DNA of 64,000 nucleotides from assembly GCA_012840385.1 (NCBI GenBank), contig DULK01000028.1, positions 1-64,000 of the forward strand. Reading direction: 5' to 3'. The translations under genes were made by a program, and so were the position numbers. Below are positions 57,959 through 64,000 of the stretch, in pieces (position 1 is the first letter of the stretch; each line of letters begins with the position of its first letter). Origin of the DNA: Syntrophomonadaceae bacterium. GTDB lineage: Bacteria; Bacillota; DSM-12270; Thermacetogeniales; Thermacetogeniaceae. The notes under the pieces are model-generated. The model was not told the DNA's origin and did not search any database. It saw nothing but the letters and a program-made list of their open reading frames with translations.

Positions 57959-58317
57959 AATTTTTGATTGATATGCCCCTTTCACCAGGACTTGCCAGTT
58001 GGTTGGTTGAACATGGATACAATGCGGTTCACGCGCTTGAAGTCGGCCTTGACCGGGCTTCTGATACAGTAATACTTGAGCGGGCGCGTAGGGAAAAACG
58101 CGTGGTTATAACGGCTGACCTGGATTACCCGCAATTGCTTGCATCATCGCATACAGAGGGGCCGGGATTGATTCTTTTTCGAGGTGGCAACTACAGTGAA
58201 GCGGATGCGCTTTACTACCTCCGCAAGGTGCTCGCATCAATTACACCCGAAGTTCTTTGTAAAAGTATAGTGGTAATCGAAAAGAACCGTATCCGGTTCA
58301 GAAGCCTGCCGCTATGA
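57955..58317 (+). CDS. DUF5615 family PIN-like toxin
   Basis: 120 aa. MKFLIDMPLSPGLASWLVEH (first Asp), RREKRVVITADLDYPQL (the ADxDF-like acidic motif), and the C-terminal SIVVIEKNRIRFRSLPL. Intact homologue of the broken gene at 36651-36992. GTG 57955 overlaps the antitoxin stop. Confidence 0.9.
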   Translation: MKFLIDMPLSPGLASWLVEHGYNAVHALEVGLDRASDTVILERARREKRVVITADLDYPQLLASSHTEGPGLILFRGGNYSEADALYYLRKVLASITPEVLCKSIVVIEKNRIRFRSLPL

Positions 58318-58339
58318 GATACGTAAGACACGTCAGATA

Positions 58340-58436
58340 CGGAGGATACAGGGACGGTTCTCTTGTCTGCGCTATTTATTATGTGATGTGAATAACGTTT
58401 AAGGCCGCTTAACCGCAAGGTTGGGTGGCTTTTATT
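58340..58436 (+). repeat. REP-plus-terminator repeat, copy 2
   Basis: Copy of the unit at 57048: ACAGGGACGGTTCTCTTGTCTG, then AAGGCCGCTTAACC-GCAA-GGTTGGGTGGCTTTTATT. Ends the DUF433/DUF5615 operon; continues into a duplicated promoter-leader-hicB segment. Confidence 0.75.
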
Positions 58437-58504
58437 GCTCTTTCACCGGGTGTAATCTATAATGAGCTTGACAGTGAATATTTGTGTTGAATAGGGAGGC
58501 TGCT

Positions 58505-58609
58505 GTATACTGATTCTAACTGCTTTTGTGGCAGCGGCTCTGGCGGAGGCTCGTTACAAGCTACTGGAGGACGGACGAGAGACCGTTAATATCATTGTAG
58601 CAGAAAGTT
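58505..58609 (+). pseudogene. HicB-like fragment, copy 1 of the triplicated module
   Basis: Matches 60735 and 62073 from a start codon changed to ATA through ILTAFVAAALAEARYKLLED, then loses homology (GRETVNIIVAES, stop). Missing start and most of the protein. Confidence 0.8.
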
Positions 58610-58718
58610 AGTGGGGCAGTACGGAACCAGGTCATTGACTCCGGCTGCTTGGGGTTTACAATCAGGGCAAGGAAGACATTAGGGAGGTAATTTAAGGTTA
58701 ATCGAAGAAGGGAGAAAA

Positions 58719-59021
58719 ATGGGTGTTTTGGTTGAGCTCAAAAAGCTGCAGCAAGTTGTTGAAAGCTTCGGAAGCAACCCTCTCATTGAGAAGACCATCC
58801 GCAAGTTAATAAGTTTGAGAAAGCAAGAGCTAAAGCGGACCCTGCGGCATCTTTCAGAAGAGATCAGGGCTCTGGAGCAGCGCTATCAGTTGAGCTCTTC
58901 TGATTTCCAAAAGCGCTATGCCGAGGGGACTCTTGGCGACGATGTGGACCTCATCAAATGGGCCAGCTTCTTAGACATGCAACAGCGTGTTCAGGCGCAG
59001 CTGGAGTATCTCGAGAAATGA
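58719..59021 (+). CDS. TumA-like antitoxin of a TumE pair
   Basis: 100 aa, mostly helical and charged (LVELKKLQQVVESFGSNPLI, LISLRKQELKRTLRHLSEEI), with a coiled-coil region. It overlaps the TumE-like toxin gene by 4 bp, the normal antitoxin-toxin layout. ATG 58719 follows GAAGGGAG. Confidence 0.75.
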   Translation: MGVLVELKKLQQVVESFGSNPLIEKTIRKLISLRKQELKRTLRHLSEEIRALEQRYQLSSSDFQKRYAEGTLGDDVDLIKWASFLDMQQRVQAQLEYLEK

Positions 59022-59410
59022 CCACTGCACGCTATTTTGAAAGACTAAAAATGATGTTGTTGCAGCTGGAATTTGTGGATGAAGTGATTGTCCGCGAAGA
59101 ATTAATCACTGATGACTTTGGATACCTCTGCCTGCGTTTCACTCTGAGCAATGGAGATATTGTAGAATTGTTTGAATACGTGGTAAAGGAGCAGAATGCG
59201 ATAAGAACGGTTAATTATAGCTTTCATCTGCAGGATGCGAATGCCGTGTTGCTTAAAAGATGGGATAATGCCCCTCATCACCCGGAGCTGGAGAGTTTCC
59301 CGCACCATTTACACCATGGGAAAGAAGTTTTACCCCCTCGGCCAATGAACAGCTTTGCTTTCTTGGCTTTTTTGAAGCGGCACTTTAGGGAAGGGCGCAG
59401 GAGCGGGTAG
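59018..59410 (+). CDS. TumE-like toxin (DUF6516)
   Basis: About 130 aa. The family end motif is clear: TVNYSFHLQDANAVLLKRWD, then NAPHHPELESFPHHLHHG. LRFTLSNGDIVELFEYVV is the other conserved strand set. TumE toxins are reported with TumA antitoxins in type II systems. ATG 59018 overlaps the antitoxin gene. Confidence 0.85.
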   Translation: MTTARYFERLKMMLLQLEFVDEVIVREELITDDFGYLCLRFTLSNGDIVELFEYVVKEQNAIRTVNYSFHLQDANAVLLKRWDNAPHHPELESFPHHLHHGKEVLPPRPMNSFAFLAFLKRHFREGRRSG

Positions 59411-59539
59411 TGCTTACTGCCTGACAGACCTCAAAGATTGTATACTTTTGGTGATTTTGCCTGCCTTGTGAAGAAAGGGGCGGGCTTTATATTTTATAAT
59501 CGGGTGGACGCCAATGACGACCGGGCGGCACCATCAGAA
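59411..59539. other. Intergenic
   Basis: No gene recognised; leads into the dispersed repeat at 59540. Confidence 0.4.
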
Positions 59540-59623
59540 AGCCAGGTTTGGGAGGTTGATTCAGAACTGGTGTTAGACAGTTCTTGCAAACTTCCGACAT
59601 CTGACTCCTGCCTCAGACATCTA
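59540..59623 (-). repeat. Dispersed repeat, copy 2 (inverted relative to 6357-6440)
   Basis: Reverse complement of 6357-6440 with scattered mismatches. Ends in CTGCCTCAGACATCTATAC. Confidence 0.7.
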
Positions 59624-59821
59624 TACTACAGGGTAGATGCAAATGGTTGAGATATCTAGCCGAAAAGCAGAGTAGGCATTAATTTGGTTCTTTCGGCATC
59701 CTTCAAAGGCAACCATCCTCACATAGTTTTGATTAGCCAGATTTTGCTCCAGAATGCTATACATTAAAGTATAGTACGTTTGGTAAAGGAAATCTATTGC
59801 CACATGGCAGGGGAGCCCCGG
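59624..59821. other. Intergenic with a decayed minus-strand frame
   Basis: A minus-strand frame reads FLYQTYYTLMYSILEQNLAN then QNYVRMVAFEGCRKNQINAY. The pattern faintly recalls the C-terminal helix of ATP-synthase gamma subunits, but no start or flanking blocks exist. I do not call it a gene. Confidence 0.25.
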
Positions 59822-59850
59822 TTGACACTTCCCTCTTAATCTGATATTCT
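59822..59850 (+). promoter_or_regulatory. Promoter of the AbrB/PIN pair
   Basis: TTGACA (59822-59827), 17 bp, TATTCT (59845-59850), just upstream of a GGAGG ribosome binding site. Confidence 0.65.
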
Positions 59851-59870
59851 GAAAATCGGAGGTGCTGGCA

Positions 59871-60170
59871 TTGCCGGAGAATGAAATGATTCGTGTTGGG
59901 AAGAGAGGCACTATAGTGATCCCGGCTGCACTGCGCCGCGCCTATAACCTGAAAGAAGGGACGCTTCTCGCTGCGGAGATGCGGGAGGAGGGTATTTTAC
60001 TGTACCCGGTGGTAGTATTGCCGGTAGAGAGCTATACCCCACAGCGCAAGGCGGAGTTTCTGTTAAACAATGCTATTACCCCTGAGGATTACGACTGGGC
60101 AGTGAAAGAAGTACGAGAACTCGGGCTTGATCCGGAGAAAATCCCACACGAAAGACCGGAGAGGCGCTAG
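59871..60170 (+). CDS. AbrB/SpoVT-domain antitoxin
   Basis: About 99 aa. MIRVGKRGTIVIPAALRRAY and NLKEGTLLAAEMREEGILLYP are the swapped-hairpin AbrB fold; the C-terminal half ends ELGLDPEKIPHERPERR, the toxin-binding tail. TTG 59871 is 6 bp after GGAGG. One base separates its stop from the PIN toxin start. Confidence 0.9.
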   Translation: MPENEMIRVGKRGTIVIPAALRRAYNLKEGTLLAAEMREEGILLYPVVVLPVESYTPQRKAEFLLNNAITPEDYDWAVKEVRELGLDPEKIPHERPERR

Positions 60171-60171
60171 G

Positions 60172-60573
60172 ATGCACCGCCTCTTTCTAGACGCTAACGT
60201 GCTGTTTTCGGCGGCCTACGGGAGTACCGGACTGCTGAGGTTATGGGACCTGGCGAGGGCCGGTGAGGCTGTTCTTCTCAGTTCGGGTTACGCCATAGAA
60301 GAAGCCAGGCGGAACCTCGGCAAAAGGGAACAGTTATGCCGTTTGGATGAACTGGTTCGGGACGTGACTCTTGTGCCCGAAGCTCCCGCGGATTTTTCCT
60401 GCCCGGTGGCCTTACCGGAAAAAGATAGGCCGGTGCTTGCAGCGGCAATTCAAGCAGGTGCCACGCATTTTTTAACAGGAGACCTGCGTCATTTTGGACC
60501 ATATCGCGGCCGCAGGATTGACGGTGTCGTGATCTGTACACCGCGGGATTATCTGACAAAAAGAAAAGAATAG
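60172..60573 (+). CDS. PIN domain toxin
   Basis: 133 aa. RLFLDANVLFSAAYGSTGLL (first Asp), LLSSGYAIEEARRNL (Glu), VALPEKDRPVLAAAIQAGAT and HFLTGDLRHFGPY (third and fourth acidic sites). All active-site residues are present. About 58 bp of this gene is duplicated at 62533-62590. Confidence 0.9.
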   Translation: MHRLFLDANVLFSAAYGSTGLLRLWDLARAGEAVLLSSGYAIEEARRNLGKREQLCRLDELVRDVTLVPEAPADFSCPVALPEKDRPVLAAAIQAGATHFLTGDLRHFGPYRGRRIDGVVICTPRDYLTKRKE

Positions 60574-60575
60574 GG

Positions 60576-60664
60576 AAGACAAGGGGACGGTTCTCTTGTC
60601 TGCACCTTTGTCTGTGTAAACCCACTTAAGGCCGTTCTACCGTAAGGTAGTGCGGCCTTTCTTG
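60576..60664 (+). repeat. REP-plus-terminator repeat, copy 3
   Basis: GACAAGGGGACGGTTCTCTTGTCTG, then AAGGCCGTTCTACCGTAAGGTAGTGCGGCCTTTCTT. Ends the AbrB/PIN operon. Confidence 0.8.
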
Positions 60665-60734
60665 CCCTTTTTAACGGGGAGGCTCTACAATAAGCTTGGC
60701 AGTGAAGTTTTTGTAGAAACAGAGGTGCTGCTGT

Positions 60735-60902
60735 ATGCCGGTTCTAACTGCTTTTGTGGCAGCGGCTCTGGCGCAGGCTCGCTACAAGCTCCTGGAGGAT
60801 GGTACATTTTTTGGTGAAATACCGCCTTGCCCGGGAGTTTGGGCGAACGAAACCAGCCTGGAAAATTGCCGCGAGGTGCTGCAAGAAGTGTTGGAAGAGT
60901 GA
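60735..60902 (+). pseudogene. HicB-like, truncated copy 2 of the triplicated module
   Basis: 55 aa: PVLTAFVAAALAQARYKLLE, then FFGEIPPCPGVWANETSLEN, then EVLQEVLEE and a stop (TGA) where the intact copy at 62073 has the Trp codon TGG. The last 27 residues are lost. Confidence 0.85.
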
Positions 60903-60960
60903 GAATCGCCGGGTAAAAAACCGGAGAATCAGGTTAGATTGAAAAAAAGGGGGATAGAAA

Positions 60961-61005
60961 ATGGACAGCAGAAATTTGCTCAAGAGGATTACAGTATCTC
61001 CTGAA
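60961..61005 (+). pseudogene. DUF433 antitoxin N-terminal fragment
   Basis: Starts MDSRNLLKRITVSPE like the DUF433 genes at 36989 and 57734 and then loses homology. A good AAAAAAAGGGGG ribosome binding site remains. Confidence 0.6.
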
Positions 61006-61091
61006 TTTTTGCTTTTGGCTGCTTATAGGGCAAGAAGTCGAAATAGGGAAGAAAGCCTCCGCCAGTTGTATGTTAGGACTGGGGTGTCGGG

Positions 61092-61424
61092 TTATAATTC
61101 CATATGCCGGGTGGGGTCGCGGGCCAGGGCTGCAATGAAACTTAGAGGCGGCAACTTCTCAAATTCCTCCGGGGTATACGCAAGTGGTTCGATAGGTTCC
61201 ATCGTTTCTGCCACTGCTTCACCCAGAATGGCGCATCTTTTTTCGAAGGTGAGAGTGCAAAAATCTCGGGAAATCACCACAAGATCGATGTCGCTGTATT
61301 CTGAAGGGGTGCCACTGGCGTGGGAACCGAAAAGAATTATCCGTTCTGGATTAATCCCTTTTGCCTTGAGGATACTCCGAAAACGCCTGACTATTGTTTC
61401 AATCTCGGATCTTGACGCAGGCAT
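61092..61424 (-). CDS. MNT-type nucleotidyltransferase (MntA-like antitoxin)
   Basis: 110 aa. The active site is intact: RIILFGSHASGTPSEYSDID followed by LVV, i.e. GSxAxG...SDID. A C-terminal ALARDPTRH follows. MNT antitoxins adenylylate the HEPN toxin. ATG 61424 lies inside the 3' end of the HEPN gene (34 bp overlap), so the toxin gene comes first. Confidence 0.9.
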   Translation of the reverse strand: MPASRSEIETIVRRFRSILKAKGINPERIILFGSHASGTPSEYSDIDLVVISRDFCTLTFEKRCAILGEAVAETMEPIEPLAYTPEEFEKLPPLSFIAALARDPTRHMEL

Positions 61425-61789
61425 TTTATCACCTCTTCGGTCGATTTAATATAGCTTTTGGTCATCTTCCGGTCGTATTGTTTCAGTGCCTGAGCAAGCT
61501 CTTGCGGGTAACGCGTTGCAATGCTTGCCGTGTTTAGAGTAGCCAGAAAAGTAAGCTGTTCGTGATTTAGATTTGGCTTCGCCAGTTTTACAAGCAAAAT
61601 CAGGTTGTGCGTACGAGGTGGAGGCTCTCCGGTGCTTGCTGCAACAAGCCCTTTAAGGGCTTTTTCAAGTGCCAGGTGACACAGAAATACGGCGTAGATG
61701 TATCTTTTGCTGCGAAGCATTGCTTTTGCGGTATGAAGGTCGTAGTCGGCCTGGAGGAACCACTCTTGTTCCGGTGGTATCTTGCTCAT
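61391..61789 (-). CDS. HEPN domain protein (toxin of a HEPN/MNT pair)
   Basis: 132 aa, helical. QADYDLHTAKAMLRSKRYIY and LCHLALEKALKGLVAA, the PPPRTHNLILLVKLAK block and SIATRYPQELAQAL match the HEPN family. These act as RNases. The RxxxxH-type catalytic set of other HEPN groups is not obvious by eye. ATG 61789 is the start. Confidence 0.88.
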   Translation of the reverse strand: MSKIPPEQEWFLQADYDLHTAKAMLRSKRYIYAVFLCHLALEKALKGLVAASTGEPPPRTHNLILLVKLAKPNLNHEQLTFLATLNTASIATRYPQELAQALKQYDRKMTKSYIKSTEEVIKCLRQDPRLKQ

Positions 61790-61930
61790 TTCGGAAAGCT
61801 CCCTTAAAACATGTTTGTAGTTATTATATCTCTTTTTCTTTCCCTGAGAGAAGCTATTTCCGGATGCGAAATGAAAACAGGTGTCAACGGGATGGTTCTC
61901 TCCGGTTTGTAGGTATATAGTGCGGAATCA

Positions 61931-62002
61931 TTACGGTTCGAGGCGGGTTATCCCATCCACCCTGTCGAAATCGCGGTCGGAGGAGTAAATCGGGTATTTC
62001 TC
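61931..62002 (-). pseudogene. PIN domain C-terminal fragment
   Basis: Reads EKYPIYSSDRDFDRVDGITR then LEP and stop. SDxDFDxxxGI is the end of typical PIN toxins. The rest of the gene is gone. Confidence 0.6.
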
Positions 62003-62072
62003 GCACTTTCATCGGGGAGATTCTATAATAAACTGGATAGTGAAGATTTTTGCTGAACAGGGGTGCTGCATT

Positions 62073-62321
62073 ATGCCGATTCTAACTGCTTTTGTGGCAG
62101 CGGCTCTGGCGGAAGCTCGCTACAAGCTCCTGGAGGATGGTACATTTTTTGGTGAAATACCGCCTTGCCCGGGAGTTTGGGCGAACGAAACCAGCCTGGA
62201 AAAGTGCCGCGAGGTGCTGCAAGAAGTGTTGGAAGAGTGGCTTGTCTTAAAACTACGAGATGGCGATCCTCTGCCGCCGGTAGGTGGAATTGACCTTAAC
62301 CGTACGGTGGCCGAGGCATGA
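62073..62321 (+). CDS. HicB-like antitoxin, intact copy 3 of the triplicated module
   Basis: 82 aa. PILTAFVAAALAEARYKLLE, FFGEIPPCPGVWANETSLEK, EEWLVLKLRDGDPLPPVGG and IDLN are all present. ATG 62073 follows AGGGGTGC; the in-frame ATG at 62040 is less likely. It overlaps a nonsense-mutated hicA by 4 bp. Upstream promoter-leader sequence (TCTATAATAAACTGGATAGTGAA) is shared with the other two copies. Confidence 0.88.
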   Translation: MPILTAFVAAALAEARYKLLEDGTFFGEIPPCPGVWANETSLEKCREVLQEVLEEWLVLKLRDGDPLPPVGGIDLNRTVAEA

Positions 62322-62524
62322 AACTGGTTAGCAGACAAGAGTTGATTAGGCGCTAGCGTCTGTTCGGATTTGAAGGGCCTTTTTCCGGCGGTAAACATTC
62401 GTTCATGCGTCGGGGGCCGTTAAAACTACGAATACCAAGTCCACATCAGAAAGACATAGGTATTGCACTCTTGAAAGAAATAGTCAAGCAAGCCGGCATT
62501 TCTCGGGAAGAATGGATTGGATAG
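62318..62524 (+). pseudogene. HicA toxin with in-frame TAG
   Basis: Starts MKLVSRQELIRR, TAG at 62354-62356, then RLFGFEGPFSGGKHSFMRRG, RIPSPHQKDIGIALLKEI and stop at 62524. The catalytic His (GGKHSFM) and the rest are intact. One base change from TTG or CAG-like codons would make the stop. The antitoxin remains intact. Confidence 0.85.
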
Positions 62525-62532
62525 ATTGATTT

Positions 62533-62590
62533 CTGTCAGCGGCCTACGGGAGTACCGGACTGCTGAGGTTATGAAGCCTGGCGAGGGCCG
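62533..62590 (+). pseudogene. Duplicated fragment of the PIN gene
   Basis: About 58 bp nearly identical to 60215-60270 inside the PIN toxin (GGCCTACGGGAGTACCGGAC is shared). It marks the far end of a tandem-duplicated region. Confidence 0.85.
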
Positions 62591-62675
62591 GCCTTATTTT
62601 TTGCCGGGCCGGGCTTTATGCCTGCGGCGGCGGTATGATAAGATTTAAAGAAACAGAGAGAGGGGAGCTGGGTTC

Positions 62676-63560
62676 ATGGACTACATCCTCCTGCTCAGGC
62701 CGAAGCAGTGGGTGAAGAACTTCTTCGTCTATGCCGCCCTCATCTTTTCCCGGAATGCCTTCGACCCCCTGCTGCTGGGGGTGACCACCGCCGCCTTCGC
62801 CCTCTTCTGCCTGCTGAGCGGCGGGGTCTACGTTTTGAACGACATCTGCGACCGGGAGCGCGACCGCCTCCACCCCGTCAAGTGCGGCCGGCCCGTCGCC
62901 TCCGGGAGGGTTCCGGTGGGAACGGCCCGGGTCTATGCGGCAGCACTGCTCGGCGGCGGCATTTTTGCCTCCTTTGCCGTAACCCCGCTCCTGGGGATCG
63001 TCGCCGTGGCCTACACCGGGCTGATGATCGCCTATACCCTCTGGCTCAAGGAGCAGGTGATCCTCGACGTTTTCTCCATCGCCGCCGGTTTCATCCTGCG
63101 GGTGGTGGCGGGGGTTGCCGCCACGGGGGTGAGCCTCTCCCCCTGGCTGATCCTCTGCACCCTTTTCCTCTCCCTCTTCCTGGCCCTGGGGAAGCGGCGC
63201 CACGAGCTCTACCTGCTCAAACTGGAGGCTCAGGAGCACCGCCCGGCCCTGGATCACTACTCCTTCGGCTTCATCGATCAGATGGTCTCCATCGTCACCT
63301 CGGCTACGGTGCTGTCCTACTCCCTCTACACCTTTCTCGCCCCGACCAGCCGGCTGATGATGCTCACCATTCCCCTGGTGCTGTACGGCATGTTCCGCTA
63401 CCTCTACGTCATTTACCGGGCCAACGGCGGGGGCGCCCCCGAGGATGTCCTGATGAACGACCTGCCGCTGCAGGTGACGGTGCTCCTCTGGATCGCCGCC
63501 TGCCTCTTGATCCTTTACCTGGGCGGCACCCCGGGGCAGCCGGTGGTCACCCTTTATTGA
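62676..63560 (+). CDS. UbiA family prenyltransferase (decaprenyl-phosphate phosphoribosyltransferase-like)
   Basis: 294 aa with nine hydrophobic segments. The first Asp-rich motif is VYVLNDICDRERDRLHPVK, followed by GRPVASGRVP, matching the subgroup of 5-phospho-alpha-D-ribosyl-1-diphosphate:decaprenyl-phosphate transferases (DPPR synthase), which start wall arabinan or other polyprenyl-phosphate pathways. A menaquinone prenyltransferase role is less likely. ATG 62676 follows GAGGGGAGC. Confidence 0.85.
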   Translation: MDYILLLRPKQWVKNFFVYAALIFSRNAFDPLLLGVTTAAFALFCLLSGGVYVLNDICDRERDRLHPVKCGRPVASGRVPVGTARVYAAALLGGGIFASFAVTPLLGIVAVAYTGLMIAYTLWLKEQVILDVFSIAAGFILRVVAGVAATGVSLSPWLILCTLFLSLFLALGKRRHELYLLKLEAQEHRPALDHYSFGFIDQMVSIVTSATVLSYSLYTFLAPTSRLMMLTIPLVLYGMFRYLYVIYRANGGGAPEDVLMNDLPLQVTVLLWIAACLLILYLGGTPGQPVVTLY

Positions 63561-63582
63561 CCGGCGGTAAATTATTGATTAA

Positions 63583-63780
63583 ATGACAGCAGGGTACCTG
63601 ATCCGTGATGATGAGGAGTTGTTTTCCCTGGCTTCCCGGGTTATGGAGATGGCCGAACGGGGGGAAGCGAGGCTGCACCTGTCGCCGCTTACAGCGGCGG
63701 AACCGGTCTGGGTGCTTGATTCTTTCTATGATTATGTAATTCGACAAAAGGAACGCCTCCGGTATGGTATAATGTATTGA
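63583..63780 (+). pseudogene. PIN domain internal fragment
   Basis: 65 aa: LIRDDEELFSLASRVMEMAE and ARLHLSPLTAAEPVWVLDSF, the middle of a VapC-like PIN protein. The N-terminal DTN motif and the C-terminal acidic sites are missing; the tail runs into the next promoter. Confidence 0.75.
63765..63773 (+). promoter_or_regulatory. Extended -10 promoter
   Basis: TGGTATAAT (TATAAT at 63768-63773), 41 bp before the ATG of the last gene. Confidence 0.55.
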
Positions 63781-63813
63781 AATAATCAAGGAAAGTTTCA
63801 GTCGGGGAGAGAG

Positions 63814-64000
63814 ATGGCATTGCTGCGGATGTTCCGGGAGAAGCGTTTTTTCGCAAAACTCGTTCTGTGGGTGCTGGTGGGGATGCTGGCGGTCGGTGTG
63901 CTGATCACGACAATACCCAGCCTCCCGTGGGTGAATACCGGAAGCGTGCCGGACGGAGCCCGGCAGCCCGCTCCGGAGCAGCAGGAGCAGCAGACCCGGC
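63814..64000 (+). CDS. Membrane-anchored protein, truncated by window end
   Basis: At least 62 aa. N-terminal basic segment, one membrane helix (LVLWVLVGMLAVGVLITTIP), then a Pro/Gln/Glu-rich start of an external domain (PEQQEQQTR). GGGGAGAGAG precedes ATG 63814. The family cannot be told from this much. Confidence 0.75.
   Translation, partial: MALLRMFREKRFFAKLVLWVLVGMLAVGVLITTIPSLPWVNTGSVPDGARQPAPEQQEQQTR

Noticed and set aside
59621-59911. Minus-strand protein with faint ATP-synthase gamma resemblance
   Set aside because: No start signal, only one weakly similar stretch, and it overlaps the AbrB promoter and start.
62354-62356. In-frame TAG in hicA read as pyrrolysine
   Set aside because: HicA needs no pyrrolysine, other TA genes here are also broken, and no pyl genes are visible; a nonsense mutation is simpler.

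Overview
The window reads as one contiguous piece of chromosome from a moderately high-GC, spore-former-like anaerobe of the Clostridia (Firmicutes), most like the Peptococcaceae / Moorella / Thermacetogenium group. This rests on the SelD/YedF selenium genes with a selenocysteine codon in selD, a Lon protease of the sporulation-associated LonC type between rplI and dnaB, corrinoid methyltransferase genes, S-layer-homology and copper-amine-oxidase-like surface proteins, and frequent TTG/GTG starts behind GGAGG-type ribosome binding sites. The species cannot be named from sequence alone.

Layout. 0-3 kb: a structured repeat element, a membrane protein, a CPBP protease and a 58-aa protein. 3-10.6 kb: a phosphate permease pair pstC-pstA without pstS or pstB, behind Pho-box-like and Rex-like repeats; a malate/lactate dehydrogenase; CvpA; selD-yedF; an MscS channel; DUF951. 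10.9-20.9 kb is the conserved housekeeping core: rpsF-ssb-rpsR, a DHH phosphodiesterase of the GdpP type, rplI, lonC, dnaB, an FAD protein, purA and tRNA-Lys. 21-22.4 kb is a small toxin-antitoxin (TA) island. 22.5-28.4 kb is a methyl-transfer cluster: a pterin-dependent methyltransferase, two corrinoid proteins, a uroporphyrinogen-decarboxylase-type methyltransferase, a 47-aa protein, an MFS carrier and a GntR regulator. It probably demethylates an imported methylated compound and passes the methyl group to tetrahydrofolate.

28.4-41.1 kb is mixed: an M29 aminopeptidase, a protein built of twelve 11-residue coiled-coil repeats, a polysaccharide deacetylase, an SLH protein, an IS607 remnant, a terpene synthase-like gene convergent with a polyprenyl synthase, an HD/OB-fold RNase-like protein, Uma2, tRNA-Gly and more TA genes. 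41.1-46.1 kb is an MDR-type exporter operon (TetR, HlyD, ABC ATPase, two ABC-2 permeases) with a palindromic operator. 46.1-49.7 kb and 57.2-63.8 kb are TA-rich regions full of fragments, duplications and nonsense or frameshift mutations (HicAB, PIN, RHH, DUF433/DUF5615, TumE, AbrB, HEPN/MNT), plus an orphan guide-RNA-like IS right end. 49.8-52.5 kb encodes a three-gene cell-envelope O-acylation system (SGNH, MBOAT, 44-aa DltX-like protein). 52.6-57 kb holds a surface protein behind a highly structured leader and a TolC-like protein fused to a copper-amine-oxidase-like domain. A UbiA prenyltransferase and a truncated membrane protein close the window.

The most notable leads are: (1) a repeat family whose two copies differ by compensatory base changes, indicating a selected folded structure; (2) the DltX-like tail on the 44-aa protein next to MBOAT/SGNH; (3) the long structured leader at 52.6 kb; (4) the methyl-transfer cluster with its undescribed small protein; (5) the orphan omega-RNA-like element; and (6) the triplicated HicB module in which antitoxins outlive dead toxins.
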